64,000 nucleotides of DNA, from contig JAHCMI010000021.1 of assembly GCA_019192545.1 (NCBI GenBank), positions 46,461 through 110,460 of the forward strand, written 5' to 3'. Positions 1-8,623 of the stretch are shown in pieces (the stretch's first letter is position 1; every line of letters begins with the position of its first letter). The translations under genes were made by a program, and so were the position numbers. The notes beneath the pieces are model-generated. The model saw only the letters and a list, made by a program, of their open reading frames with translations. It did not search any database and was not told the origin of the DNA. Source of the DNA: Rivularia sp. MS3. GTDB lineage: Bacteria > Cyanobacteriota > Cyanobacteriia > Cyanobacteriales > Nostocaceae.

Positions 1-22
1 GGTTAAAGGTTAAAGGTCAAAA
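1..22. repeat. Heptanucleotide tandem repeat (GGTTAAA)
   Basis: About three copies of a GGTTAAA/GGTCAAA heptamer run into the window from the left edge. The same unit recurs at 27583, 31016, 33665, 50783 and 58561. It is the short tandemly repeated repetitive (STRR) type typical of filamentous cyanobacteria. Confidence 0.8.
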
Positions 23-176
23 AACTATAATTATTGACTGCTCACTGTGAAGGGATGTTTATAAGTAGATAGATTTTAAATAGCTTGAATAGCTTGTTTT
101 CCTTCTCTCCTTGTAGTTTTTCAAGAGAGAAGATTTTTTTGGTTTTATTTTTTATTAAACAGAAGTGTAGCGTTAA

Positions 177-1448
177 ATGAACTCTATGACTAAAGTGTGT
201 GTTGTCGGCTTGGGTTATGTGGGTTTGCCTACTGCAAGTCTGTTGGCAAATCGCGGGTTTGAGGTTTATGGGGTTGATGTTAATCCTTATATTGTTGAAA
301 CTATAAATCGCGGAGACATCCACATCTATGAACCAGATTTGGATGTATTGGTGAGAGCGGCTGTTAATAGTGATAATCTTAAGGCGACTTTAGAACCTCA
401 ACAAGCTGATGTGTTTATTCTTGCTGTTCCTACTCCGTTTCAGGGAGAGCATAAACCTGATGTATCTTATGTTGAAGCGGCAACGAAAGCAATTGCTCCC
501 TATCTTTCTTCTGAGAGTCTGGTGATTTTAGAATCTACGAGTCCTGTTGGCACCACGGAGCAGATTGGTGCTTGGATTAGAAATTTAAGACCTGAGTTAC
601 GTGGAGTATATATTGCTCATTGTCCGGAGCGGGTGCTTCCAGGGCAAGTTTTAAAGGAATTAGTGGAGAATGACCGGATTATCGGGGGAGTCGATCCAGA
701 GTCTACGGAAAAGGCGATCGCCTTTTATCAGCAATTTGTGACGGGAGAGATTTTAGGAACGGATGCTCGCACGGCTGAGTTAGCAAAGCTGACGGAGAAT
801 GCTTTTCGAGACGTGAATATTGCGTTTGCTAATGAGTTGTCTTTGATTTGCGATAAGTTGGACATTAATGTTTGGGAACTGATTAAACTGGCTAATCGTC
901 ATCCTCGCGTTAATATTCTCAAGCCTGGACCTGGAGTGGGAGGTCATTGTATTGCTATCGATCCTTGGTTTATTGTGGATTCTGCACCGGAGCAAGCGCG
1001 GTTGATTAGGACAGCGCGGGAGGTTAATGATAGTAAGCCAGGTTATGTGGTGAATCGAGTTAAAACAGCAGTTCAAGATATTGAGCGACCTGTGATTGCC
1101 TGTTTAGGGTTAGCTTATAAAGCTAACGTGGATGACCTACGAGAGAGTCCAGCAATTGCAATAACTAAGGAACTAGCTGTTCAAGAAATCGGGTCGATTT
1201 TTGCAGTTGAACCTTATATTAAATTCCTTCCAGAAAGCCTGAAAGATTTTGATAATCTCCAACTAGGTAATCTCGAAGATGTCCTTCAAAAGGCTGATAT
1301 AGTTGTTTTGCTTGTTGCTCACAACGCTTTTAAGCAAATAAAACAAAGTCTTCTCAAGGATAAATTAGTGATTGACACTTGTGGTATTTGGATAAGCGAA
1401 AAATTAAGTGAAAGACAGCAGTTAAAAAAGCTACAACCTCTAGTGTAA
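177..1448 (+). CDS. wecC: UDP-N-acetyl-D-mannosamine dehydrogenase (WecC-like)
   Basis: NAD-dependent 4-electron oxidation of UDP-ManNAc to UDP-ManNAcA, a precursor for surface polysaccharide. The 423-residue length fits the UDP-sugar dehydrogenase family. The N-terminal Rossmann motif GLGYVG is at residues 11-16, the conserved ELAKLTEN helix at 201-208, and the catalytic-cysteine motif GGHCIAIDPWF puts Cys at 258. The GGHCIAIDPWF form resembles WecC more than UDP-glucose dehydrogenase. A second ATG (186) three codons in is an alternative start. The 2-epimerase that makes UDP-ManNAc is not in the window and may lie upstream. It is the first gene of the + strand glycan locus, 124 bases before pseB. 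UDP-GlcNAc dehydrogenase is the main alternative. Confidence 0.85.
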   Translation: MNSMTKVCVVGLGYVGLPTASLLANRGFEVYGVDVNPYIVETINRGDIHIYEPDLDVLVRAAVNSDNLKATLEPQQADVFILAVPTPFQGEHKPDVSYVEAATKAIAPYLSSESLVILESTSPVGTTEQIGAWIRNLRPELRGVYIAHCPERVLPGQVLKELVENDRIIGGVDPESTEKAIAFYQQFVTGEILGTDARTAELAKLTENAFRDVNIAFANELSLICDKLDINVWELIKLANRHPRVNILKPGPGVGGHCIAIDPWFIVDSAPEQARLIRTAREVNDSKPGYVVNRVKTAVQDIERPVIACLGLAYKANVDDLRESPAIAITKELAVQEIGSIFAVEPYIKFLPESLKDFDNLQLGNLEDVLQKADIVVLLVAHNAFKQIKQSLLKDKLVIDTCGIWISEKLSERQQLKKLQPLV

Positions 1449-1572
1449 GGTGATTTTTAGATATTTAGTTATAAGTCTTACCTGAAATTTCGTCGCAAGT
1501 AATATTCTGACGAGAAGACAGAATTATCAATAAACGTCTAGTAAATTTATTATTTGAGGATTTGGTGGTATC

Positions 1573-2643
1573 GTGCAGATTAGTGAAACAAGTTCAATTT
1601 TGGTCACAGGTGGTACTGGTTCTTTTGGGAAAAAATTTGTAGCATCTGTTCTTAAGCGTTTCCCAAAGATTAAACGACTTGTTATTTATTCACGAGATGA
1701 GTTAAAGCAGTATGAAATGGCTCAGGAATTTTCCCCTCAAAAATATCAAGGGCTGAGGTATTTTATTGGTGACGTTAGAGATTATCCTAGATTAAAGCGA
1801 GCTTTTGAGGGAATTGATATTGTTGTTCATGCTGCTGCGCTTAAACAAGTTCCGGCAGCAGAATATAATCCCACTGAATGTATTCGGACAAATGTTTTGG
1901 GAGCAGAAAATGTTATCCAAGCATCATTAGATACTCGGGTTAAGTGTGTGGTGGCACTTTCAACAGATAAAGCAGCTGCACCAATTAACCTTTATGGAGC
2001 TACAAAGCTATGTTCAGATAAGCTTTTTATCGCAGCGAATAATATTAAGGGACAGCGTGATATTAAGTTCAGTGTGGTTCGTTATGGAAATGTAATGGGA
2101 AGCCGAGGTTCTGTAATCCCATTTTTCTTGAAGAAGCGTCATGAAGGGGTGCTACCGATTACCGATCCAAGAATGACACGATTTAACATCACCTTGGAAG
2201 ATGGAGTAAATTTAGTACTCAAAGCAATTGAGAAAACTTGGGGTGGGGAAATTTTTGTTCCTCGTATTCCTTCTTACTGCATCACAGATGTAGCTGAAGC
2301 CATAGGATCTGATTGTAAGCATCCAATTGTTGGGATACGTCCAGGTGAAAAAATTCATGAAGAAATGATTACTACATCTGACTCCTATACAACTGTAGAT
2401 TGTGGTGACTATTTTGCTATTTTGCCTGTTGGTGGTAAATACAGCATTGATAAGTACTGCGAAGAAACAGGAGCAAAGCCAGTTGAAAAAGGTATGAGCT
2501 ATCACTCTGGGGAAAATGAGCATTTTCTATCTGTTGAGGAATTAAGGATTCTTATTAAAGAGCATGTGGATCCAAATTTTATGGTAGAATCACCTACATT
2601 TAATTTGCAATATAACGGCAAGCAAGAGGCTTGTACTAGATAA
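1573..2643 (+). CDS. pseB: UDP-N-acetylglucosamine 4,6-dehydratase (inverting), PseB
   Basis: First enzyme of CMP-pseudaminic acid synthesis: dehydrates and C5-epimerises UDP-GlcNAc to UDP-2-acetamido-2,6-dideoxy-L-arabino-hexos-4-ulose. A soluble extended SDR of 356 residues. TGGTGSFG (12-19) binds the cofactor, and STDKAAAPINLYGATK supplies Asp132, Lys133 and Tyr141, the residues known to act in PseB/FlaA1. The RPGEKIHEEM motif common to this family is also present. The start is GTG, with GAGG at 1556-1559 upstream. PseC follows after 43 bases, which supports the pathway call. A capsular CapD/FnlA-like role is possible but less likely given the complete pse set. Confidence 0.9.
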   Translation: MQISETSSILVTGGTGSFGKKFVASVLKRFPKIKRLVIYSRDELKQYEMAQEFSPQKYQGLRYFIGDVRDYPRLKRAFEGIDIVVHAAALKQVPAAEYNPTECIRTNVLGAENVIQASLDTRVKCVVALSTDKAAAPINLYGATKLCSDKLFIAANNIKGQRDIKFSVVRYGNVMGSRGSVIPFFLKKRHEGVLPITDPRMTRFNITLEDGVNLVLKAIEKTWGGEIFVPRIPSYCITDVAEAIGSDCKHPIVGIRPGEKIHEEMITTSDSYTTVDCGDYFAILPVGGKYSIDKYCEETGAKPVEKGMSYHSGENEHFLSVEELRILIKEHVDPNFMVESPTFNLQYNGKQEACTR

Positions 2644-2686
2644 ATTATACGTTTTGAGTATATGCAATTTAGATGTGTTTTAGATT

Positions 2687-3874
2687 ATGACTAAATTTAT
2701 TCCTTACGGTAAACAAAGTATTAGCCAAGACGATATTGAAGCAGTAGTTGAAGTTCTCAAGTCAGATCGGATTACTCAAGGAAAAGCAATCGATGATTTT
2801 GAGCAAGCTATAGCCAACTACTGTGGAGTTAAATATGCTGTTGCTGTCTCTAGTGCTACTGCTGCTTTACACGTTTCTTGTCTAGCTGCTGGTTTAGGTG
2901 AGGGGGACATACTCTGGACTTCTCCTAATACTTTTGTGGCTTCAGCAAATTGTGGATTGTATTGTGGTGCAAAAGTTGATTTCGTTGATATTGACTCTCG
3001 TACTTATAATTTAAGTTTAGATGAGTTAGAACAAAAGCTAATTAAAGCTGAACAGCAAGGTTGTCTTCCCAAGATAGTAATTCCGGTGCATTTAACGGGA
3101 CAATCTTGTGAGATGGAAAGAATAGCTGCTTTATCAAAGCGCTATGGTTTCAAAATAATTGAAGATGCTTCTCATGGGATTGGGGGAAGTTATCAAGGAA
3201 AACCTGTTGGCTCATGTCAATTTTCTGATATGACAGTGTTTAGCTTTCATCCAGTGAAGATTATTACTACTGGAGAAGGTGGAATGGTGTTGACAAATCA
3301 AGATGATTTGTACGAAAAATTAATTCGGCTACGTACTCATGGTATTACCCGTAATCCAGATTTAATGCAAGGTGAATCTCACGGACCTTGGTATTATCAG
3401 CAATTAGAATTGGGTTGGAATTATCGCATCACGGATATCCAAGCAGCTTTGGGTGCTAGTCAAATGAAACGTTTGGATGATTTTGTTGAGCGTCGGCGAT
3501 TTTTGGCAGCACAGTACAATAAGTTATTGTCAGATTTACCTGTGATGTTGCCTTGGCAGCATCCCGATACTAATTCAAGTTGGCATTTATACGTCATTAG
3601 GCTGAAGTTGGATGAGATTAGTAAAACTCATCGTCAAGTATTTGAGGAACTCCGTAGCGATGGTCTCGGTGTCAATTTACATTATATTCCTGTGCATACC
3701 CAGCCTTACTATCAACAGTTAGGTTTTAATTGGGGTGATTTTCCTCAAGCGGAAAAGTATTACCAAGAAGCTATAAGTATTCCATTGTACTATGGGTTGA
3801 CTTTAGAAGATCGGGACAGAGTTGTGAACTCACTTAAAAACTCTATTACACAAAAAAAAGCTTGTCATCATTAA
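2687..3874 (+). CDS. pseC: PseC-type UDP-4-keto-sugar aminotransferase
   Basis: PLP-dependent aminotransferase of the DegT/DnrJ/EryC1/StrS family, 395 residues, expected to aminate C4 of the PseB product to UDP-4-amino-4,6-dideoxy-AltNAc. The PLP lysine is Lys191 in SFHPVKIITTGEGG, and the phosphate-contacting EDASHGIGG stretch is at 159-167. Position directly after pseB and before pseF, pseG-H and pseI makes PseC the best assignment. ATG start. The C-terminal basic tail (QKKACHH) is not part of the family core. Confidence 0.88.
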   Translation: MTKFIPYGKQSISQDDIEAVVEVLKSDRITQGKAIDDFEQAIANYCGVKYAVAVSSATAALHVSCLAAGLGEGDILWTSPNTFVASANCGLYCGAKVDFVDIDSRTYNLSLDELEQKLIKAEQQGCLPKIVIPVHLTGQSCEMERIAALSKRYGFKIIEDASHGIGGSYQGKPVGSCQFSDMTVFSFHPVKIITTGEGGMVLTNQDDLYEKLIRLRTHGITRNPDLMQGESHGPWYYQQLELGWNYRITDIQAALGASQMKRLDDFVERRRFLAAQYNKLLSDLPVMLPWQHPDTNSSWHLYVIRLKLDEISKTHRQVFEELRSDGLGVNLHYIPVHTQPYYQQLGFNWGDFPQAEKYYQEAISIPLYYGLTLEDRDRVVNSLKNSITQKKACHH

Positions 3875-3910
3875 AACTTAACTAGCTAAAGACTTTTATT
3901 ACTAGTGTTT

Positions 3911-4867
3911 ATGTATGTATCAGAAGCAGAAAAATATAACAAAATCAATAAATTTACTTTAGGTACAGCGCAGTTGGGTATGGATTATGGCATTGCTAAC
4001 ATTACAGGTAAACCAAGTAAAAGCGATGCGGTTTTAATTATTAAGCAAGCAGTTAAGTCTGGTATTAATGGTATAGATACTGCACCAGCCTATGGAGATG
4101 CTGAAATAAAAATAGGTGAAGCTTTAGAAGGTGAATCAGCTAAAAACATAAGCGTTATCACAAAGCTAGATACTTTTCAAAATTTTAGCTCAGACGAATC
4201 TGAAAAAAATGTGTATCAAGCAGTTAATCAAAGCATCCTAAAATCTTGTCATAACTTACGTACAAAGCAAATACACACCTTATTGCTCCATAGATGGGAA
4301 CATCGCTTTACTTACCAACAAACTATTTGGAAAGCACTTCTAGACTTAAAAGAAGGTGGATATATTAACAAGTTGGGTGTTTCAGTATATACACCAGAAG
4401 AAGCTATTCAAGCTTTAAAAGAACCAGAAATAGCTCATATTCAATTACCTTTTAATTTAATTGATTGGCGCTGGAAAGCTAGCAATTTTTTTGAATTTTT
4501 GAGACAAAGAAGTGATGTTGTGATTCATGCTCGGAGTGTGTTTTTACAGGGACTTTTAATTGGAAATTTATCTACTTGGAATAAGCTTGAGGATTCAAAA
4601 GGTATTGATTGGATAACTAAACTAGACAAATTAGTTCAAGAATTAGGACGTGAAAATAAAACTGATTTATGTTTGGCATATGTCAGAAGCCAAACGTGGA
4701 TTAATAGCATAGTTATTGGTGTTGACAGTCTATTACAACTAAAGGAAAATATTAGACTTTTTCAAACACCTCTGTTAACAAATGAGCAGTCTGAGATAGT
4801 GGAAGAAATGTTAGGGGGCGCTACTGATGAATTACTTAACCCTACAAAATGGAAAATCAATCTCTAA
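3911..4867 (+). CDS. Aldo/keto reductase in the nonulosonate operon
   Basis: NAD(P)H-dependent oxidoreductase with a TIM-barrel aldo/keto reductase fold, about 318 residues. The catalytic tetrad can be followed: Asp and Tyr in GIDTAPAYGDAE, Lys in VITKLDTF and His in HTLLLHR. ATG 3911 is preferred; GTG 3905 in the same frame is possible. Its 3' end overlaps the next cytidylyltransferase gene by 19 bases, so it is very likely translated in the same operon. No step of the classical Pse pathway needs an AKR. It may reduce a keto sugar or modify the finished nonulosonate; the substrate is not predictable here. Confidence 0.8.
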   Translation: MYVSEAEKYNKINKFTLGTAQLGMDYGIANITGKPSKSDAVLIIKQAVKSGINGIDTAPAYGDAEIKIGEALEGESAKNISVITKLDTFQNFSSDESEKNVYQAVNQSILKSCHNLRTKQIHTLLLHRWEHRFTYQQTIWKALLDLKEGGYINKLGVSVYTPEEAIQALKEPEIAHIQLPFNLIDWRWKASNFFEFLRQRSDVVIHARSVFLQGLLIGNLSTWNKLEDSKGIDWITKLDKLVQELGRENKTDLCLAYVRSQTWINSIVIGVDSLLQLKENIRLFQTPLLTNEQSEIVEEMLGGATDELLNPTKWKINL

Positions 4868-5613
4868 TTGCAATAATACCAGCCCGTGGTGGTTCAAAAC
4901 GACTTTCAAGGAAAAATATATTGCCTTTCTTTGGTCATCCTTTGATTGCTTATACAGTGACGGCAGCTATCAATAGTAAGCTATTTGAAAAGATTTTTGT
5001 TTCTACAGATGACCCTCTTATTGGTAGGATAGGCGAATGGTATGGTGCAGAATACTTAGCTCGTCCTAGTGAATTGGCAACAGATGACGCTAACTTAATA
5101 GATGTAGCAATTCATTTACTAAATACCTTGACAGATAAAGGAGCTAAAATTGGGGCTTTATGCCAACTAATGCCTAATTGTCCGCTCAGATGTAGTCAGG
5201 ACATTGTAGAACAATACAAACTTTTCGAGAGAACACAACGTAGTTTTCAAATATCAGTGATTGAGTATAGAGGTGTTTATCCTCATTGGGCATTAAAAAA
5301 TGATGAATTTGGCAAGGGAGATTGGTTATTTGGTTCTGAATATTTAGTTCCTAGTCAACAATTTAGTAAAGTTTATTGTCCTACAGGAGCTATTTGGTGG
5401 TCTAGGGTAGGTGATTTTAAATCACAAAAAGCATTTTATGGCAATCCGTTTCATTTAGCACCAATGGATGCAAATAGAGGTATAGATATTGATCGGCTTG
5501 ACGAATTAGAATTAGCTGAAGTTTTAACACTTGGTCTTTGGGAAAGAGATAAGGTTTCTCCTCTAGAACCAATAACAAAAGAACCATTTCCAGAGGAGTT
5601 ACTTAATGGCTAA
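4849..5613 (+). CDS. pseF: CMP-nonulosonate cytidylyltransferase, PseF-like
   Basis: Expected to activate pseudaminic acid with CTP to CMP-Pse. The N-terminus IIPARGGSKRLSRKNILPFF is the CMP-sialate synthetase signature (nucleotide-binding loop with the KR pair). The KLFEKIFVSTDD segment and the ATDD loop resemble PseF more than NeuA. 254 residues. It starts inside the aldo/keto reductase gene and overlaps the second cytidylyltransferase by 8 bases. Because two paralogues stand side by side, which one acts on pseudaminic acid is an inference. Confidence 0.78.
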   Translation: MENQSLIAIIPARGGSKRLSRKNILPFFGHPLIAYTVTAAINSKLFEKIFVSTDDPLIGRIGEWYGAEYLARPSELATDDANLIDVAIHLLNTLTDKGAKIGALCQLMPNCPLRCSQDIVEQYKLFERTQRSFQISVIEYRGVYPHWALKNDEFGKGDWLFGSEYLVPSQQFSKVYCPTGAIWWSRVGDFKSQKAFYGNPFHLAPMDANRGIDIDRLDELELAEVLTLGLWERDKVSPLEPITKEPFPEELLNG

Positions 5614-6310
5614 GGCAGAAAAAATACTTTGCACTATTCCTGCAAGAGCTGGTAGCAAAAGACTACCAGAAAAAAATTTACGATTACTAGCAGGAAAGCC
5701 AATGATTGCTTATTCAATTGAAACAGCTCTTAAAAGCGGTTTCTTTGAAGACGTTTATATTTGTACCGAAGACGAAAAAATTGCTGAGGTTGCTCAACAA
5801 TATGGTGCAAAAGTTCCTTTTCTGATGTCCCCTGAATTGTGCGATGATTTAGTTGCTTCTCACATTCCTTGCCAACAAATGGCAACTTTTTTATCAAACA
5901 AAGGTCAGTCATTTGAAACCCTTGTGTGTCTACAGCCAACTTCTCCTTTACGTTCGGTGGAAGATTTACAAGTAGGCTTAGAACATTTTTTGGCAGAAAA
6001 TCTTGATTTTCTAGTCAGCGTTACACCAATTGACCCACACTACTTTCATTGGGCTTTAATGCCGGATAATCAAAATTCGTGGTCTATGTACTTCGGTAAT
6101 AAATATCTAAAGGAGCGTCCTTTGCTTACACCTGTATTTAGACCAAATGGTTCAATTAAGATTGCTCGCTTAGAGAAACTAAAAGAAGTGGGACATTTCT
6201 TTGGCTCTCAAATGGGAGTTGTAGAAACACCAGAGGAACGCTCAATACATGTGGCAACTCAAATTGAGTTTGAACTATGTGAATTTCTCCTTGGTAGGAA
6301 ATCATCATGA
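5606..6310 (+). CDS. Second CMP-nonulosonate cytidylyltransferase (NeuA/PtmB-like)
   Basis: 234 residues with the family signature CTIPARAGSKRLPEKNL at the N-terminus and LQPTSPLRSVEDL in the middle, the common form in NeuA/LegF/PtmB proteins that make CMP-Neu5Ac or CMP-legionaminic acid. It differs clearly from the preceding paralogue, so it is not a recent duplication. It is followed with a 4-base overlap by an SDR, recalling the ptmB-ptmA pair of flagellin-glycosylation loci. The substrate could be a second nonulosonate or a modified pseudaminic acid. Confidence 0.75.
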   Translation: MAKAEKILCTIPARAGSKRLPEKNLRLLAGKPMIAYSIETALKSGFFEDVYICTEDEKIAEVAQQYGAKVPFLMSPELCDDLVASHIPCQQMATFLSNKGQSFETLVCLQPTSPLRSVEDLQVGLEHFLAENLDFLVSVTPIDPHYFHWALMPDNQNSWSMYFGNKYLKERPLLTPVFRPNGSIKIARLEKLKEVGHFFGSQMGVVETPEERSIHVATQIEFELCEFLLGRKSS

Positions 6311-7089
6311 AAGGTTTATCAGATCAAATTGCTATAGTCACTGGTGCTACAGGACTAATTGGTAGTGCTATCGCTCATCGTTTAGTAGAAGAAGGTTGTT
6401 CTACTGTAGTAGTTGCTTCCCGTAGCCAAGAGAAAGCACAAGCTTGGATTAATCAGCAGATTGAAAGTATTGCCACAAAATTAATACCTCTCGAAATAAA
6501 CTTAGCAGATGAGGAAAGCGTAAACAATGCTTTTGATTTGCTAGTAAATCAAGTAGGTATACCAACAATTTTAGTAGCTAACGCATCCCTCAGAGATGGA
6601 GTTGCTAAACCATTTGCTGAATTATCTCATAAAGATTTCAACTGTCTTTTTGAAGTAGATGTTGCAGGTCACTTTTTACTTGCACGCAATATGGTAAATC
6701 GGCTGAATTCAAACACATCTGCTAGTATCGCATTTATTTCATCTATATATGCTTTAGCGGGGGTAGATCATTCTATTTACCCAACTGGTATGTCTTCTAC
6801 ACCCATACAGTATGCGACTGTCAAAGCCGGTATTTTAGGTATGACTCGCTATTTGGCTGGATTATGGTCAAATCAAAAAGTACGAGTTAATGCAGTTGTA
6901 GCAGGTGGGGTTCGCTCTGATGATAGGCAGGAAAATGAGTTTGTAAATAAATACAGTTGTAAGACAATGTTAGGAAGAATGGCGACTCCAGAAGAAGTTG
7001 CTAGCGCAGTTACTTTTCTGGTTTCAAAAGAAGCTTCCTATATTACTGGTGAATGTTTGAATGTTGATGGGGGACTATTAGCATGGTAG
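6307..7089 (+). CDS. Short-chain dehydrogenase/reductase (PtmA-like)
   Basis: Classical SDR of 260 residues. The cofactor motif TGATGLIGSA lies near the N-terminus, an NASLRDG stretch sits where NNAG is usual, and the SSIYAL serine and YATVK tyrosine/lysine form the catalytic set. C-terminal GECLNVDGGLLAW is a typical SDR ending. It overlaps the upstream cytidylyltransferase by 4 and the downstream pseG-H gene by 7 bases, so it is tightly coupled in the operon. Similar SDRs sit beside cytidylyltransferases in flagellin-glycan loci. Its reaction is not established from sequence. Confidence 0.72.
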   Translation: MKGLSDQIAIVTGATGLIGSAIAHRLVEEGCSTVVVASRSQEKAQAWINQQIESIATKLIPLEINLADEESVNNAFDLLVNQVGIPTILVANASLRDGVAKPFAELSHKDFNCLFEVDVAGHFLLARNMVNRLNSNTSASIAFISSIYALAGVDHSIYPTGMSSTPIQYATVKAGILGMTRYLAGLWSNQKVRVNAVVAGGVRSDDRQENEFVNKYSCKTMLGRMATPEEVASAVTFLVSKEASYITGECLNVDGGLLAW

Positions 7090-8618
7090 TTCCGAAAGAA
7101 TTACCTCGATTAATTATACGTGCCGATGCTAGTACTAAAATAGGTACTGGTCATTTAATGCGCTGTCTGGCTTTAGCCCAAGCTTGGCAAGACAATCAAG
7201 GGCAAGCGGTATTTTTCATGGCTTCATCAGTACCAGCAATAGAGAAGCGTCTGCAATCGGAAGGAATGAAAGTTATTCATACATCAGTAATTCAAGGAAG
7301 TAGCGAGGATGCAGTAGAAACAGTAAATATCGCTCACAATTTGAATGCTGAATGGGTAGTAGTTGATGGGTATCATTTTGGTAGTGAATATCAAAAATTA
7401 ATTAAAGAATCAGGGTTGCATCTGCTATTTATTGATGATTATGGACATGCAAATCATTATTATGCCGATTTAGTACTAAATCAAAATATTCATGCCCATG
7501 AGAATTTATACTTCAATAAAGAGTCTTATACTCAGCTATTACTTGGAACTGATTACACATTACTAAGGCGGGAATTTTGGCAATGGCGTGGATGGAAAAG
7601 AGAAACACCATCTGTTGCAAACAAAATTTTAGTAACATTAGGTGGTGCTGACCCAGACAATGTTACCTCAAAAGTGATTCAAGGATTGCAGTTAGTAGAG
7701 GGAGAAGAACTAGAAGTGGTGGTTGTTGTGGGAGGAAGTAATCCTCACTATGAGCAATTAAAAACTGCTACCAAACAGTCTTCATTTCCTATTCGCTTGG
7801 AAAGAAATGTGACTAATATGCCTGAATTGATGGCTTGGGCTGATGTGGCGATCGCATCTGCTGGCAGTACTTCTTGGGAACTTGCTTTTATGGGTTTGCC
7901 GAGTTTAGTTTTGATATTGGCAGATAATCAGCGTGATATAGCTCAAAAGCTTGGAGAAATAGAAGTAAGCATTAATTTAGGATGGCATGAAGACGTTTCC
8001 GTTGAACAAATATCAAAGGTAATAATTGAGTTACTTGAATCAGCAGAAATTCGTTCAAAAATGACAAGCTTGGGGAATGAATTAGTTAGTGGTGAAGGAA
8101 GTAATAAGGTCTTAGTATCACTCCAAGGTAAAGAAATAAGATTGAGACCAGTAAATCAAACTGACTGTAAATTATTATGGCATTGGGCAAATGACCCAGA
8201 AGTACGTTCAGTTTCTTTCTCCTCAAATTCTACTATACCCTGGAATAATCACGTTCAATGGTTTAATTCCAAGCTTTCTAGCCCGAATTGTATCATATAT
8301 ATCGCTATCAATAAATTGGATGAACCGATTGGCCAAGTAAGATTTGATATTAAAGCTAATGAAGCTACTATTTCAATAAGCATTGACGCAAATTTTCGTA
8401 GTCAAAGTTATGGAAGTAAATTAATAAAAATAGCAACTGAAAAATTATTTTTTGAATCTGACATTAAAACGATTAATGCTTATATAAAAAATGATAATTA
8501 TAAGTCTGTTAAGTCATTTATAAATTCTGGTTTTCATCAAATAAAAGTAGTAGATTCACAAGAATATAAAATAATACATCTAGGGTTAAATAAGCATAAG
8601 TCAAAGTTGAAAGGGTGA
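7083..8618 (+). CDS. pseG: PseG-PseH fusion: UDP-sugar hydrolase plus N-acetyltransferase
   Basis: Two-domain protein of 511 residues. Residues about 8-345 are PseG, a GT-B-like hydrolase that removes UDP from UDP-2,4-diacetamido-altrose; the catalytic His is His24 in GTGHLMRC, and ASAGSTSWELAFMGLPSL is the C-terminal UDP-binding region. Residues about 348-505 form a GNAT acetyltransferase (LRPVNQTDCKLLWHWANDPE at its start), matching PseH, which acetylates the 4-amino group before PseG acts. Fusion of consecutive enzymes fits channelling. The Gly-rich acetyl-CoA loop reads FRSQSYGSKLI. Confidence 0.87.
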   Translation: MVVPKELPRLIIRADASTKIGTGHLMRCLALAQAWQDNQGQAVFFMASSVPAIEKRLQSEGMKVIHTSVIQGSSEDAVETVNIAHNLNAEWVVVDGYHFGSEYQKLIKESGLHLLFIDDYGHANHYYADLVLNQNIHAHENLYFNKESYTQLLLGTDYTLLRREFWQWRGWKRETPSVANKILVTLGGADPDNVTSKVIQGLQLVEGEELEVVVVVGGSNPHYEQLKTATKQSSFPIRLERNVTNMPELMAWADVAIASAGSTSWELAFMGLPSLVLILADNQRDIAQKLGEIEVSINLGWHEDVSVEQISKVIIELLESAEIRSKMTSLGNELVSGEGSNKVLVSLQGKEIRLRPVNQTDCKLLWHWANDPEVRSVSFSSNSTIPWNNHVQWFNSKLSSPNCIIYIAINKLDEPIGQVRFDIKANEATISISIDANFRSQSYGSKLIKIATEKLFFESDIKTINAYIKNDNYKSVKSFINSGFHQIKVVDSQEYKIIHLGLNKHKSKLKG

Positions 8619-8623
8619 AAAAA

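Noticed and set aside
42..323. 93-codon minus-strand ORF over the wecC start
   Set aside because: Lies antisense across the wecC 5' end, low-complexity composition, no ribosome site.
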